Positions 43,584 through 53,887 of a stretch of DNA of 64,000 nucleotides are shown here, piece by piece. The notes under the pieces were generated by a model. The model was not told where the DNA came from. It saw only the letters and a list, made by a program, of their open reading frames with translations, and made no database searches. The stretch's first letter is position 1. Each line of letters starts with the position of its first letter. This DNA comes from Pelagibacterium limicola (GTDB lineage Bacteria > Pseudomonadota > Alphaproteobacteria > Rhizobiales > Devosiaceae). Where the stretch lies: assembly GCF_015694405.1 (NCBI RefSeq), contig NZ_JADQDB010000004.1:349714-413713 (forward strand), in the 5' to 3' direction. Position numbers and translations under genes: made by a program.

Positions 43584-44369
43584 TCACAGTTGTATTTCCA
43601 TTATTTTGGGAGACCGCCCCTGCATGAGACGCACGGCTGCGAGTCGGCCGGAGGCGAAGGCCCCGAGATCAAGCCCGATGCGGCGTTTGCTGACGTGAAC
43701 GGACGGGGCGATGGTATGACCGTGAACGACGGTAGCGCCGAAATCAAAGCCGCTCTCGAGAAAGAGGTCGCGTATCCAGCACAGGTCGTGATCGGTCTGG
43801 TCTTCTATCGCGACGCCCGGCCTGAGGCCGGCATGGGCGAACACATAGCCCGGAACCCGCAGCATGACGGGCAGTCCTGCAAGAAACGATATGTGCTCGA
43901 TGGGAATGTAGTCGGCCAGAACGTTCTGCACGACCTCCCAGCGTGCCCTGACCGCGTCTTCTGAAATGCCATAGGAGGCGAGCGTTTCCGACCCCCCGAA
44001 ACGCAGCCACCATGAAAAGCTCTCGGCATCGTCGAGCGCCTCGAACATCGCCTGCTCATGGTTGCCGCAAAGGCAGATACGGCGAAGCCCGTCGGCCATG
44101 GGCGAAATGAGATGGGCGAGGGTCTGGGCACTGGATGGCCCGCGGTCGATATAGTCTCCGAGCATGACGATCAGTGCCTGCCCGGAAATCGTGACCGCAT
44201 CGGTGGCGATTTTCTCTTCCAGGCGCTTGAGCAGGTCGAGGCGCCCATGAACATCCCCCACTGCGTAGATAACGGCCGGAAATTCGGGCGTAGCAAGGCG
44301 TGGACGGCCCTGCCCAAGAGGACGTGCGGCGCCGCCGTTGCTCAACCGGCCGGCAAGAAAGCGCATCAT
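43584..44369 (-). CDS. PPP-family metallophosphatase
   Basis: A 261-residue phosphoesterase with the PPP signatures YAVGDVHGRLDLL, MLGDYIDRGPSS and CGNHEQAMFE. The later AHAGLRPGVAIEDQ segment also fits the serine/threonine phosphatase / diadenosine tetraphosphatase group. It lies 56 bases upstream of wzc and overlaps the Wzy-like gene by ATGA, so it may act on the autokinase or on a phosphorylated partner instead of the usual low-molecular-weight Wzb phosphatase; that role is inference. Confidence 0.88.
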   Translation of the reverse strand: MMRFLAGRLSNGGAARPLGQGRPRLATPEFPAVIYAVGDVHGRLDLLKRLEEKIATDAVTISGQALIVMLGDYIDRGPSSAQTLAHLISPMADGLRRICLCGNHEQAMFEALDDAESFSWWLRFGGSETLASYGISEDAVRARWEVVQNVLADYIPIEHISFLAGLPVMLRVPGYVFAHAGLRPGVAIEDQTDHDLCWIRDLFLESGFDFGATVVHGHTIAPSVHVSKRRIGLDLGAFASGRLAAVRLMQGRSPKIMEIQL

Positions 44370-45769
44370 TTATGCCCGCTCCTGGGGACGAAATTGCTTT
44401 CGCCCGCCAATCCGATGGCGAGTATCGCTACAAGGAAGAACGCATTGGCCTGCATTTCAAGAGAGAAATCGACGAGCGAGTGGAGCGCCGCGACGACGAT
44501 GGCTCCCAGCGCGGCCAGAGGAAGGGTCCAATCCGTCTTGCGGAGGACGAAAAGCCGCGCGCATTTGAGCCCGATCCAGCCGATAGCCAACAAGGGAATG
44601 GAGCCGGCAATGAGCCCAAGTTCCACCCAAAGCGAAAGATAGGTCGAATGCGCCTTGTCCCAGACGCGATCGGGGCTGACGGGCAGGTCGCGGACAAGAG
44701 GAAACGCCAGCTCGAAGCTCCCCGCGCCAAATCCCAGCCACGGCCTTTGACCGATCAGCACCGCCACTTGCTCGTAGAGCGCCCGGCGCACGTCCAGGTC
44801 ATGTTCGGTGCTGCCCAGTCGTTCGAGCGTTCCGCTGCCAAAAAGCATCGCGAGCCCCGCCACGGCAACGGCGCCAAGGCAGATTACGGCGAGCCCGAGT
44901 GCCGGGCGCTCCCGGCTCATTTTGACGCCCCCCGCCGCCAGCACGAATACGCTGCCCGTTAGCCCGGCAGCCAGACCCATGCGCGATTGCGAAAGCAGGA
45001 GTGCGGAAACGATGACGGCCATTCCCAGCCCGTAAAGGATAAGCGTGGAACCCCTGGGACTCCGGCCCTCGGCCAGTTTCCGGATTGAAAGAGCCGCGCC
45101 GATGACCAGCCCGAAGGCGAGGAACGTCGCATAGGAATTGCGGTTGACGAAGGTCGCGGTCGCCGAACCGTGATAGGCCCACTTCTCAAAAAACAGCAAC
45201 GTATCGCCGAACTGGGTCAATGCCAGAACGCCATAGACTGCAAAGGCCACGACGATCGCGAAAAGCGCCTCGGCAACCGGAATGGCCCGCGAGCGGTTGC
45301 TCGTGACCTGCAACATCAGAAAAAAGAAGACGCCGAAGGTTGCGAACTGCACCAGCGCCAGGATCGTCATGCCCGGCGCGATGGAGATCTGGGAGGTCGT
45401 AAAGATATCGCCCCATCTGGTTTCCGCCCCGAACGCGCCGACTGGCAATAGCTGGACGACCATATAAAGGCACAGCGCGGTCCATAAGATCGTCAGGGCT
45501 GGCACGCGCAGGAGCGGGAAGCGGAACCGTTCCTCCATGCGCATCATGGCGATGGCGTAAACCAGAGCCAGGGCGCCGATGGCCATGGCGTTGATGGCCC
45601 AGAATATTGGCCTGTTGGCGGCAAGGGGAATGGGAAACAGAAACAGCATGGCAACCAGGGCGGCGGCCGTGCCCTTGTTGAGCCGCGATTGTCCGCTGCG
45701 GCCAGCCCGCATCCGGCTTGGTCCTGCCGGTGCGCGCGTGATCTCGAAACCGTCAAGGTCCAGTGCCAT
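44366..45769 (-). CDS. O-antigen ligase / polymerase family membrane protein
   Basis: A 467-residue polytopic protein with about 11 membrane segments and the Wzy_C-type loop: FVNRNSYATFLAFGLVIG, then RPWLGFGAGSFELAFPLVRD, and KAHSTYLSLWVELGLIAG with the conserved histidine. These are features of the O-antigen ligase family. An AGGAG site precedes the ATG at 45769; a GTG one codon upstream is the alternative. It is the third polymerase-like gene in the window, and its coupling to the phosphatase and wzc suggests a separate export role. Confidence 0.86.
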   Translation of the reverse strand: MALDLDGFEITRAPAGPSRMRAGRSGQSRLNKGTAAALVAMLFLFPIPLAANRPIFWAINAMAIGALALVYAIAMMRMEERFRFPLLRVPALTILWTALCLYMVVQLLPVGAFGAETRWGDIFTTSQISIAPGMTILALVQFATFGVFFFLMLQVTSNRSRAIPVAEALFAIVVAFAVYGVLALTQFGDTLLFFEKWAYHGSATATFVNRNSYATFLAFGLVIGAALSIRKLAEGRSPRGSTLILYGLGMAVIVSALLLSQSRMGLAAGLTGSVFVLAAGGVKMSRERPALGLAVICLGAVAVAGLAMLFGSGTLERLGSTEHDLDVRRALYEQVAVLIGQRPWLGFGAGSFELAFPLVRDLPVSPDRVWDKAHSTYLSLWVELGLIAGSIPLLAIGWIGLKCARLFVLRKTDWTLPLAALGAIVVAALHSLVDFSLEMQANAFFLVAILAIGLAGESNFVPRSGHK

Positions 45770-45778
45770 CACCCGCTC

Positions 45779-46456
45779 CTATCGCCGTGCCAGCAGCGCA
45801 TTGGCTTCAGAGCGGACGGTCTGCACGAAACGCGCCTGGACGTCAGGCGGCAGGGTTTCGACGACATCGGTTACCCGGCTCCTGAAATCGGGACTCGCGA
45901 CATACCGGTGCGCGATCGAGCGTATGCCGCGGCGGGACTGGACGAGCATTGCCAGATCCAGGCGGTGGACGGAGCCGATATAATCGCCCAGCAGTTCGGC
46001 GTTGTCCTCGGCGAGCGCCACGCGCAACTCGGCGATCCACTGCTCGTTTCGCGCGCCCTGGTGCGATAAAAGCAGCGCCTCTTCCGCCGCCTCGGCCCGG
46101 TAGAGCGCCAGCAGCGCCATTGCCGAAACATAGTGCGCATAGGAATAAGTGGGCATGAGCCGTGCGGTCTCGCCAGCCATGTCGAGGCACCGATGGGCGA
46201 CGGCGGTTTTGAGGGCCGTGGGGCTGGCGAGAAAGGATACCCCCTGCATCCCACGGGCGCATGTATCGAGGAGGACACGGTTGCCTTCGAGCGAAAGCGC
46301 ATGGGCTGGCGCTGCGTCGGCGTAAGCGGCCGCGTCGCGTAGGACCGCAAACGAAAACTGGTAGGGCGAGAGCTCCCGCGCCGTCAGCCACCATCCAGCA
46401 GCCGCAAGGGCAAGGGCAGCGATGCCCAGCATCAGGGCACTAGGGTACGTATGCAT
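45779..46456 (-). CDS. Membrane-anchored hypothetical protein next to the Wzy-like gene
   Basis: A 225-residue protein with one N-terminal membrane segment (LMLGIAALALAAAGWWL) and a helical, alanine-rich periplasmic part containing repeats resembling tetratricopeptide helices (RLMPTYSYAHYVSAMALLAL, RAEAAEEALLL). No family was recognised. The start at 46456 is chosen for a compact anchor; 46507 is also possible since neither has a clear ribosome-binding site. It precedes the Wzy/phosphatase/wzc genes by nine bases, so it likely belongs to that operon. Confidence 0.6.
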   Translation of the reverse strand: MHTYPSALMLGIAALALAAAGWWLTARELSPYQFSFAVLRDAAAYADAAPAHALSLEGNRVLLDTCARGMQGVSFLASPTALKTAVAHRCLDMAGETARLMPTYSYAHYVSAMALLALYRAEAAEEALLLSHQGARNEQWIAELRVALAEDNAELLGDYIGSVHRLDLAMLVQSRRGIRSIAHRYVASPDFRSRVTDVVETLPPDVQARFVQTVRSEANALLARR

Positions 46457-46518
46457 GAAAAGACTTGGTAAAATGAAGTAATCAATAAGCCCGCAGGTTG
46501 CGCGCATCAGGCCCCACG

Positions 46519-46536
46519 GTCAAGGTCCTCCTTGAC
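46519..46536. terminator. Inverted repeat after the site-2 protease gene
   Basis: GTCAAGG (46519-46525) and CCTTGAC (46530-46536) form a perfect 7-bp stem with a TCCT loop, 24 bases past the protease stop at 46560. No T-run follows. It may be a weak terminator between the protease and the next operon. Confidence 0.3.
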
Positions 46537-46559
46537 GCAGGGTTAAAGGCTGGTCGCCG

Positions 46560-47639
46560 CTAGGCCCGGTCCCCGCGGATCACCATCAGCTCTCCGATAT
46601 TCTCGGGCGTGATGTACCCCCTGAACGAGCCGTCCGCCGCGATCACGCCCACGGCGGGCGCGCTGGCCTTGCGCATCGCCTCGATGGCGAGATGCAGGCT
46701 CGAACCGGTCCGCACGACGGGAACATCGACGTGCATGATCGCCGAGACGGGGGCGCTGCGCTCCATCGAACCGAGCGCCTTGAACAATGCGGAACGGGTG
46801 ACGAACCCGGCAAGATGCCCATTGGCGTCGAGCACGGGAAACTCCTCCTGCGTGGTCCTGACGACCGCATCCGCCGCATCATCGAGCGTTGACTGCGGCG
46901 AAAGGGTTTCGAACCGCGTGATGGTCGCATCGCGCGCCGCTAGCGCCCGAGCGGCTTCGATCATCGTGACCTCACTGCTTTCCGCCGTCGCCGCGAGATA
47001 GACGAAGACGGCGACGAAAACGAGCAGCGGGTTGCCCGCGACCAGCCCCAGGAGCCCGAAGAGAAAGGCAAACACCTGCCCCGCCACCGCCGCATACCGC
47101 GTGGCCCGCGCGCGGTTGAAGCGGAGCGCGAGCACGGCCCGCAACACCCGCCCGCCATCCATCGGGAAGGCCGGGAGCAGGTTAAAGAGGGCAAGGAACA
47201 GGTTGATGCTTGCGAGCCGCATCAGAAGATCGGTCTCGAAATCGACGACATTGGGTAGCGCCGCAGGATCGAGCCTTGCACCGAGAACGATCACGAGGGC
47301 GATGACGATAACAAGATTGACGACCGGGCCGGCGAGGGCGACCGCAATCTCCTGGCCGGGGTTCTCGGGCATTCTTTCCAGCCGCGCCAGCCCGCCGATG
47401 GGCAAGAGCGTAATATCGGGCGTCCTGATACCGAAACGCTGCGCCATCAGCACATGGCCGAATTCGTGGGCCACTACGCAGGCGAAAACGGCCAATATGA
47501 GTACGATCCCATCGATGGCCGCCGGAACCCCGCCCGCCAACCCCGCCGAAATGCCGATCCAGGCCAGCAGCAGGAAAAAGGTGACGTGGATGCGAACCTC
47601 AGTCCCGAACAGCGACCCTATGGGAAACGACCAACTCAC
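46560..47639 (-). CDS. Site-2 protease family protein with CBS domains
   Basis: A 359-residue M50 metalloprotease. Membrane segments alternate with the zinc-binding HEFGH (in VVAHEFGHVLMAQ) and the second metal motif in LFNLLPAFPMDGGRVL. The C-terminal 130 residues carry a pair of CBS domains (EFPVLDANGHLAGFVTRSAL and VGVIAADGSFRGYITPENIG), which sense adenine nucleotides. This is the SpoIVFB/Rv2625-like class that cleaves membrane-embedded substrates. It stands alone between the sugar importer and the Wzy operon, and its substrate is unknown. Confidence 0.93.
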   Translation of the reverse strand: MSWSFPIGSLFGTEVRIHVTFFLLLAWIGISAGLAGGVPAAIDGIVLILAVFACVVAHEFGHVLMAQRFGIRTPDITLLPIGGLARLERMPENPGQEIAVALAGPVVNLVIVIALVIVLGARLDPAALPNVVDFETDLLMRLASINLFLALFNLLPAFPMDGGRVLRAVLALRFNRARATRYAAVAGQVFAFLFGLLGLVAGNPLLVFVAVFVYLAATAESSEVTMIEAARALAARDATITRFETLSPQSTLDDAADAVVRTTQEEFPVLDANGHLAGFVTRSALFKALGSMERSAPVSAIMHVDVPVVRTGSSLHLAIEAMRKASAPAVGVIAADGSFRGYITPENIGELMVIRGDRA

Positions 47640-47716
47640 GCGACTTGCCCTTTCCAGGGTACGAACGGCATGGCTACAGAGTGGTCGTAACCTGCCGGTA
47701 TGTCAAAGGGGACTGC

Positions 47717-48721
<1,005 letters not shown>

Positions 48722-48732
48722 TTGTTGTCCTT

Positions 48733-49791
48733 CTAGAGATCCACCGGCTTGCCGGTGCGCACGGATTCATCGGCGGCAAGGCAGATGCGCAGCGACTGGA
48801 TGGCGTCCTGCATGTGCCGGGAGAGGTCAATGTCTTCGGTGATGGCCCTGTACATATAAGCCTGCTCGGAGGCGCAAAGCGCATCGTGCCCCGGCTCGCC
48901 CTCCATCGAAAGCATCTCGTCCTCGTGGATGAATTCGCCTTTGCCGTCGAGACCGGCGCGGTGGACGCGGATGCGTGCCGTCTTGGTATGGGTTTCGTGG
49001 TCCGAGGATTTCGCACCCTCGTCCATGACGATCGAAACCGCGCCATTCGGCGACATGATGTCTTTGATAAAGAACGCGGTTTCGGAAATCATCGGCCCCC
49101 AGGCCGCCTCGTACCAGCCCACCGAGCCATCATCGAACAGCACCTGGAGGTGGCCGTAATTGTACATGTCGGGCGCGATCTCGTCCGAAAGCCGCACACC
49201 CATGCCGCGCACCTGAACGGGTTTCGCATCGGTGATCTGACACATCACGTCCACATAATGTACGCCACAATCGACAATGGGCGAAGTGGTTTGCATCAGC
49301 GTCTTGTGCGTTTCCCAGAACCGCCCGGCCGATTGCTGGTTGAGGTTCATGCGGAAGACGTATGGCCCACCGAGCTTGCGCGCTTCCGCGATGAACCGCA
49401 CCCAGGACGGGTGATGCCGGAGGATGTAGCCAACCACCAGCTTGCGATTGAGCGCCCTTGCCGTTTCGACAACCCGTTCCGCGTCCACCACCGTCGTCGC
49501 CAGCGGCTTTTCGATGAACACGTGCGCGCCCTGTTTCATCGCGGCGATGGCATAGTCTGCATGGGTGTCCGAATAGGTGTTGATCGAAGCGAGGTCGGGC
49601 TTGGTCTCGGCGAGGGCAGTCCGGAAGTCGGTCCAGTGCGGGTAGGTCTCGAGCCCCTCCGGCACCGGAGATGTGCCGCGCGAGACCAGCCCCACGATCT
49701 CGTATCCGGGATGGTTGTGATAGGCGAGCGCGTGGGCACGGCCCATATTGCCCAGCCCGGCAACGAGCACGCGGATAGGTTTCTCGTTCAT
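48733..49791 (-). CDS. Gfo/Idh/MocA family oxidoreductase
   Basis: A 352-residue NAD(P)-dependent sugar oxidoreductase. The Rossmann loop is [20 protein letters not shown], the consensus EKP motif is [10 protein letters not shown], and the substrate-site region includes [16 protein letters not shown] with a conserved histidine. Members of this family oxidise or isomerise sugars, inositols or sugar derivatives. Here it lies between permease and ATPase genes of a sugar importer, with an ATGA overlap at 49788, so it probably acts on the imported amino sugar or its derivative. Confidence 0.92.
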   Translation of the reverse strand: MNEKPIRVLVAGLGNMGRAHALAYHNHPGYEIVGLVSRGTSPVPEGLETYPHWTDFRTALAETKPDLASINTYSDTHADYAIAAMKQGAHVFIEKPLATTVVDAERVVETARALNRKLVVGYILRHHPSWVRFIAEARKLGGPYVFRMNLNQQSAGRFWETHKTLMQTTSPIVDCGVHYVDVMCQITDAKPVQVRGMGVRLSDEIAPDMYNYGHLQVLFDDGSVGWYEAAWGPMISETAFFIKDIMSPNGAVSIVMDEGAKSSDHETHTKTARIRVHRAGLDGKGEFIHEDEMLSMEGEPGHDALCASEQAYMYRAITEDIDLSRHMQDAIQSLRICLAADESVRTGKPVDL

Positions 49792-50627
49792 TTTACGGCC
49801 CCTGCGGTAATGCCGCGGATCAACTGCCGCGAGAATATGAGATAGAGCACCAGCACCGGAATGATCGCGAGCGTCAGCGCGGCGAGCACCGCGTTCCAGT
49901 TGGTGACGAACTGCCCGATGAAGACCTGCGCCCCCAGGGTGACGGTCTTGGTCGATTCAGCGGGCGCGAGGATCAGCGGGAACCACAGATCGTTCCAGAT
50001 CGGGATCATCGTGAACACCGCAACCGTCGCCATGGCGGGGCGTACCAGCGGGAGGACGAGCGTGAAGAAGATGCGGTATTCGGAGAGTCCGTCGACGCGC
50101 CCGGCATTCTTCAGATCATCCGAAACCGTGCGCATGAATTCCGAGAGAATGAAGATCGCCAGCGGCAGACCTTGCGCGGTGTAGACGAGGATCAGGGCGG
50201 TCAGCGTGTTGACGAGCCCCGTGGCGACCATCAATTGCAGGATGGCCACCGTACCCAGCCGGATCGGGATCATGATCCCGAGCGCCAGATAAAGCCCCAT
50301 CAGCAGGTTACCCCTGAACTTGTATTCAGAGAGCGCGAAGGCGGCCATGGCGCCGAACAGCAGTACACAGAACAGCGAGACGAGGGTAACAATGAACGAA
50401 TTCTGGAAGTAGAGCAGGAAATTGCCCTGGCTCATCACCGTCTCGAAGCCGATCGTCGAGAAGGTTTCGGGGCCGGGCAGCGCCAGCGGCGAATTGAAGA
50501 TTGCCCGCCGCTCCTTGAAGGCGTTGATGACGATGACGAACACCGGAAACAGTGCGATCAGCGTATACGCCAGAAGGACAGCGTGCGCGGCGGCGGCGCG
50601 GGGCAGGGAGGCGCGTGCGGTTTGCAT
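49788..50627 (-). CDS. Sugar ABC transporter permease (MalG type)
   Basis: A 279-residue permease with six membrane segments. The opening helix (AVLLAYTLIALFPVFVIVIN) with the FKERRAIF motif and the EAA loop NAGRVDGLSEYRIFFTLVLP are typical of CUT1 MalG-like proteins. The start at 50627 overlaps the partner permease stop (TGATG); a long upstream frame would lie inside that gene. Confidence 0.94.
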   Translation of the reverse strand: MQTARASLPRAAAAHAVLLAYTLIALFPVFVIVINAFKERRAIFNSPLALPGPETFSTIGFETVMSQGNFLLYFQNSFIVTLVSLFCVLLFGAMAAFALSEYKFRGNLLMGLYLALGIMIPIRLGTVAILQLMVATGLVNTLTALILVYTAQGLPLAIFILSEFMRTVSDDLKNAGRVDGLSEYRIFFTLVLPLVRPAMATVAVFTMIPIWNDLWFPLILAPAESTKTVTLGAQVFIGQFVTNWNAVLAALTLAIIPVLVLYLIFSRQLIRGITAGAVK

Positions 50628-51559
50628 CAGAACTGGTACCTCCGCAGGCGGGTCTGGATGAGGAAGAGGTAGATCGAGACGCCGATGAGGATGATGAAGA
50701 ACATCACTGAGGCGATTGTCGCGCCCATGTTCGGATCGCCAAGCTGGAGCTGGAACCCAAAGAAGGTGCGGTAAAGGAAGGTGCCGAGCAGGTCGGTGCC
50801 ATAGTTGGGGCCCGCCTGCGCGCCTTGGGAAACGTAGACGAGGTCGAAGGCGTTGAAATTGCCCACGAACGTCAGGATCGAGATGATGCCGATGGTGGGC
50901 AGGACCAGGGGCAGCTGGATCTTCCAGAACTGGCTCCATCCGGTGATCCCGTCGCATTCCGCGGCCTCGATCACCTCGTCGGGGATCGAGAGCAGCGCGG
51001 CGTAGATCAGCATCATGGGAATGCCCACGAACTGCCAGACCGAGATCAGCGCCAGTGTCGTCAATGCGGTCGTTTCCTGCCCCAGCCACGGCCCGAACAG
51101 GAATCTGAGCCCGACCATGTCGAGCATCGAGGGCGCAATGCCCCAGAGCGGAGAGAGGATCAGCTTCCAGACAAACCCCACGATCACGAAGGACAGGATC
51201 GTCGGGATGAAGATCGCCGTGCGGTAGAACCCACGAAACCGCAGCCGTGGATTGGAAAGGATCGCGGCGAGCAGGATGCCGATGGGGTTCTGCACCAGCA
51301 TATGCACGATGAAGAACCAGGTGTTGTTCCAGAGCGCGTTCCAGAAACTCGCCGACCAGCGCGGATCGCCGAACAGCGTCGTGAAATTGCGCAGGCCCAC
51401 GAACACCTGCTGGCCTTCGACGCGGGTAAACAGCGACTGGAACAGCGTCGCAAACAGGGGAAAAATCATGATCGCGGTATAGACCAGCACCGCCGGTGCT
51501 AGAAAAACCGCAATATGCCAGCGCCTCGCGCGCTTCGGGCCCGGATCCATAGCCGTCAC
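50627..51559 (-). CDS. Sugar ABC transporter permease (MalF type)
   Basis: A 310-residue permease with the MalF-type opening IAVFLAPAVLVYTAIMIFPL, a periplasmic loop and an EAA loop EAAECDGITGWSQFWKIQLP. With the next permease it forms a CUT1 sugar channel. The start may be at 51559 or three codons downstream. A long gap (83 bases) containing a strong hairpin separates it from the binding-protein gene. Confidence 0.94.
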   Translation of the reverse strand: MTAMDPGPKRARRWHIAVFLAPAVLVYTAIMIFPLFATLFQSLFTRVEGQQVFVGLRNFTTLFGDPRWSASFWNALWNNTWFFIVHMLVQNPIGILLAAILSNPRLRFRGFYRTAIFIPTILSFVIVGFVWKLILSPLWGIAPSMLDMVGLRFLFGPWLGQETTALTTLALISVWQFVGIPMMLIYAALLSIPDEVIEAAECDGITGWSQFWKIQLPLVLPTIGIISILTFVGNFNAFDLVYVSQGAQAGPNYGTDLLGTFLYRTFFGFQLQLGDPNMGATIASVMFFIILIGVSIYLFLIQTRLRRYQF

Positions 51560-51598
51560 GGCTGTCCCCCTCGTTTGAAATCAGAATGGTCCCGAGGA

Positions 51599-51623
51599 CT
51601 CCCTCCCCGCGAAGGGGAGGGAG
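51599..51623 (-). terminator. Stable hairpin between the binding protein and permease genes
   Basis: CTCCCTCCCC (51599-51608) and GGGGAGGGAG (51614-51623) form a perfect 10-bp stem with a five-base loop, 19 bases after the binding-protein stop. No T-run follows on the minus strand. In such operons the binding protein is made in excess, and a hairpin here could protect its message or reduce read-through; it also resembles dispersed rhizobial palindromes. Confidence 0.5.
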
Positions 51624-51641
51624 CGGGAGGGGCGAACTTTA

Positions 51642-52910
51642 TCAGTTCGCCGGGGTGTACCAGCTCTCGAGGCCGGACTGGAGGCGGGCCGCTGCATCTT
51701 CGGGCGTTTCGGTGCCGTTGATGACGTTAGCCGAGGCGTTCCAGGTCTCGTTTTCGAGGTTGGGCGTGCCGCGCGAGAGGATCGCGTAGGTCGAGCGGAT
51801 GGTGGATTCACAATCCTCGCGCCAGGAGACGAAGTCCTGCGCCAGGGCGTTTTCCATCTCGACCGGCTCGTTCGAGAGTGCAAAGAAGCCCGGTAGCGCA
51901 TTGGCATAGAGCGAGGCGAATTCGCTCGAAGCCACCCAGTTGAGGAAGGTGCGCGCCGCATCGGCATTGGGCGTTGCAGCGTTCATGCCGATGGCGATGT
52001 CGTTGTGGTCCGAGATGTAGCAGGTGTCACCCGCATTGCGGACCGGGGGCGGGAAGGCGCCCATGGCGAAATCGGCCTGTTCTTCGAACAGCGCGATTTC
52101 CCACGAACCCGCAGGGTAGATCGCGGCGCGGCCGAGCGTAAAGAGGTTCTGGCTGTCCGGGTAGGTCTGTGCCTGGAACCCGTCGCCCAGATATTCGCCC
52201 CAGCGGGCAAGGACGCGGTAAGGCTCGACCCAGCCCTCATCGGTCAGCGTCTGTTCGCCACGGATCAGCGCCAGCCGGCCTTCTTCACCCTTCCAGAAAT
52301 TGGGCCCGATGTTCTGGTAGCCCATTGTGGCGGCTTCCCACTGGTCCACGGTGCCCATCGCCATGGGGATGTAGGAACCATCTTCCTTGATCGCGTCGAG
52401 AACGGCGAAGAATTCGTCCTCGGTCGCAGGCACTTCAAGCCCCAGTTCCGCGAAAGCATCCTTGTTGTAGATGAAGCCGTGGATCACCGAGGCCATCGGC
52501 ACGCAGAAGGGGTTGGCGCCATCGTCCGTGTTCCATGCCGATTTCGCGACGTCGGAAAAATTGCCCATGCCTTCGAGATCGGCGAGCGATGCCAGATAGC
52601 CGTCATTGTAGAGCGCGAGCGAAGCGTCGAACGGACGGCAGGTGATGAGATCGCCCGCTGAGCCCGCTTCGAGCTTGGCATTGAGCGCGGCGTTGTATTC
52701 GGTCGGTGCCGAAGGGGCGAAAACCACGCGGATGCCGGGATTGGCGGCCTCGAAAGCCGGGATCAGCGTGTTCTGCCAGATCGACAGGTCGTCGTTGCGC
52801 CAGCTCTCGATGGTCAGCGTTACGTCCTGCGCCATGAGCGGGGCGGCGGCAAGGCCCAGAACGAGCGCCGCGCTGGCGCTCATGAGCTGTGTTTTGGTCG
52901 GGTAGGTCAT
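51642..52910 (-). CDS. Extracellular sugar-binding protein (ABC importer)
   Basis: A 422-residue periplasmic protein of solute-binding family 1. The signal peptide ends LAAAPLMAQ near residue 27. The mature protein starts DVTLTIESWRNDDLSIWQ, followed by IPAFEAANPGIRVVF and the mid-protein GVP-type hinge (NPFCVPMASVIHGFIYN). Aromatic residues (W, Y, F) along the cleft suit sugar binding. It lies 71 bases downstream of the MurQ-like gene. The sugar is not identifiable from sequence; neighbours point to an amino sugar. Confidence 0.93.
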   Translation of the reverse strand: MTYPTKTQLMSASAALVLGLAAAPLMAQDVTLTIESWRNDDLSIWQNTLIPAFEAANPGIRVVFAPSAPTEYNAALNAKLEAGSAGDLITCRPFDASLALYNDGYLASLADLEGMGNFSDVAKSAWNTDDGANPFCVPMASVIHGFIYNKDAFAELGLEVPATEDEFFAVLDAIKEDGSYIPMAMGTVDQWEAATMGYQNIGPNFWKGEEGRLALIRGEQTLTDEGWVEPYRVLARWGEYLGDGFQAQTYPDSQNLFTLGRAAIYPAGSWEIALFEEQADFAMGAFPPPVRNAGDTCYISDHNDIAIGMNAATPNADAARTFLNWVASSEFASLYANALPGFFALSNEPVEMENALAQDFVSWREDCESTIRSTYAILSRGTPNLENETWNASANVINGTETPEDAAARLQSGLESWYTPAN

Positions 52911-52981
52911 GATGGTCCTCTCTTTTCTTGCGCTTCATGCGGCCCCGGAGCATCCGGCACCCACATGATCCCTTTTGGCCG

Positions 52982-53887
52982 TCAGGTTGAGCCGGAAAGC
53001 CTTTCCAATGCTGTCCTGACAACCCCGCCGGAGGCGTCGAGCAATGCCTCGGCTTCCGGCAGGTTTCTTGCGCCCGCCGCCAGAAGGATGGCGGGCTTGA
53101 CTGAATTGTTGGCGGCTTGCATGGCCCGGCCCGCGCGTTCCGCGTCGCACCCGGCGACGCGCGAGACGATGCCCGTGGCACGCTTGACGAGCTTGGCGTT
53201 GTCCGCCGTGACGTTGACCATGTAGTTATCGTGGACGTGACCGAGCCGGATCCCCAGGAGGGTCGAGATCATGTTGAGCGCGGCCTTCTGCGCCGTGCCC
53301 GCGCCAAGCCGGGTCGAGCCTGAAATCACCTCCGGCCCGCTATCGAGATGGACCGCGATATCGGCCTCGCTCAGAAGCGGCGCGCCTGCATTGCCCGCAA
53401 TGCCCACCGTCTTCGCGCCAGCCGCGCGTGCCGCCCTGAGCCCGCCCACCGTATAGGGCGTGGTGCCGCTGGCCGATACGCAGATCGCGCAATCGTTCGG
53501 GCCGATTGCGGTGGTTGCAACGTCTGCTCGCGCCTGCTCGGCGTCGTCTTCGGGGCCGCCGGCGAATTCACGGATAAGGGCGTCCCCGCCCGCGAGAACG
53601 AGAACGATCTTTTCGCGCGCGACGCCGTAGGTCTGGGGAATTTCAAGCGCGTCGGTCATCGCAAGGAGCGCCGGGCTGCCGGCAGCGATATAGACCAGCC
53701 GCCCGCCCGAACGCAGCGCGTCTGCTGCGGCGTTGGCGGCAAGGGCGAGGGCAGGGATTGCGGCTTGGACGCTGTCGAGGGCGCGGCGCTGCCCATCGAG
53801 CAGCGCGGCAAGCACATCCTCATCGGCCCAGCGGTCAAGACCGGCATAACGGGCATCGGCGATTTCGGTGGCCGGCACAGCGTTCAT
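52982..53887 (-). CDS. N-acetylmuramic acid 6-phosphate etherase-like SIS protein
   Basis: A 301-residue SIS-domain protein, the length of MurQ (about 298). The pattern TEIADARYAGLDRWADEDVLA, GGRLVYIAAGS, the ALEIPQTYG catalytic-acid region and GPEVISGSTRLGAGTAQKAALN align with MurQ. The usual GAGTSGRL loop is replaced by AAGSPALL. MurQ cleaves the lactyl ether of MurNAc-6-phosphate to give GlcNAc-6-phosphate, which NagA (55987-57141) would process. The start at 53887 was chosen on family length; an ATG 30 codons upstream exists. Confidence 0.8.
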   Translation of the reverse strand: MNAVPATEIADARYAGLDRWADEDVLAALLDGQRRALDSVQAAIPALALAANAAADALRSGGRLVYIAAGSPALLAMTDALEIPQTYGVAREKIVLVLAGGDALIREFAGGPEDDAEQARADVATTAIGPNDCAICVSASGTTPYTVGGLRAARAAGAKTVGIAGNAGAPLLSEADIAVHLDSGPEVISGSTRLGAGTAQKAALNMISTLLGIRLGHVHDNYMVNVTADNAKLVKRATGIVSRVAGCDAERAGRAMQAANNSVKPAILLAAGARNLPEAEALLDASGGVVRTALERLSGST

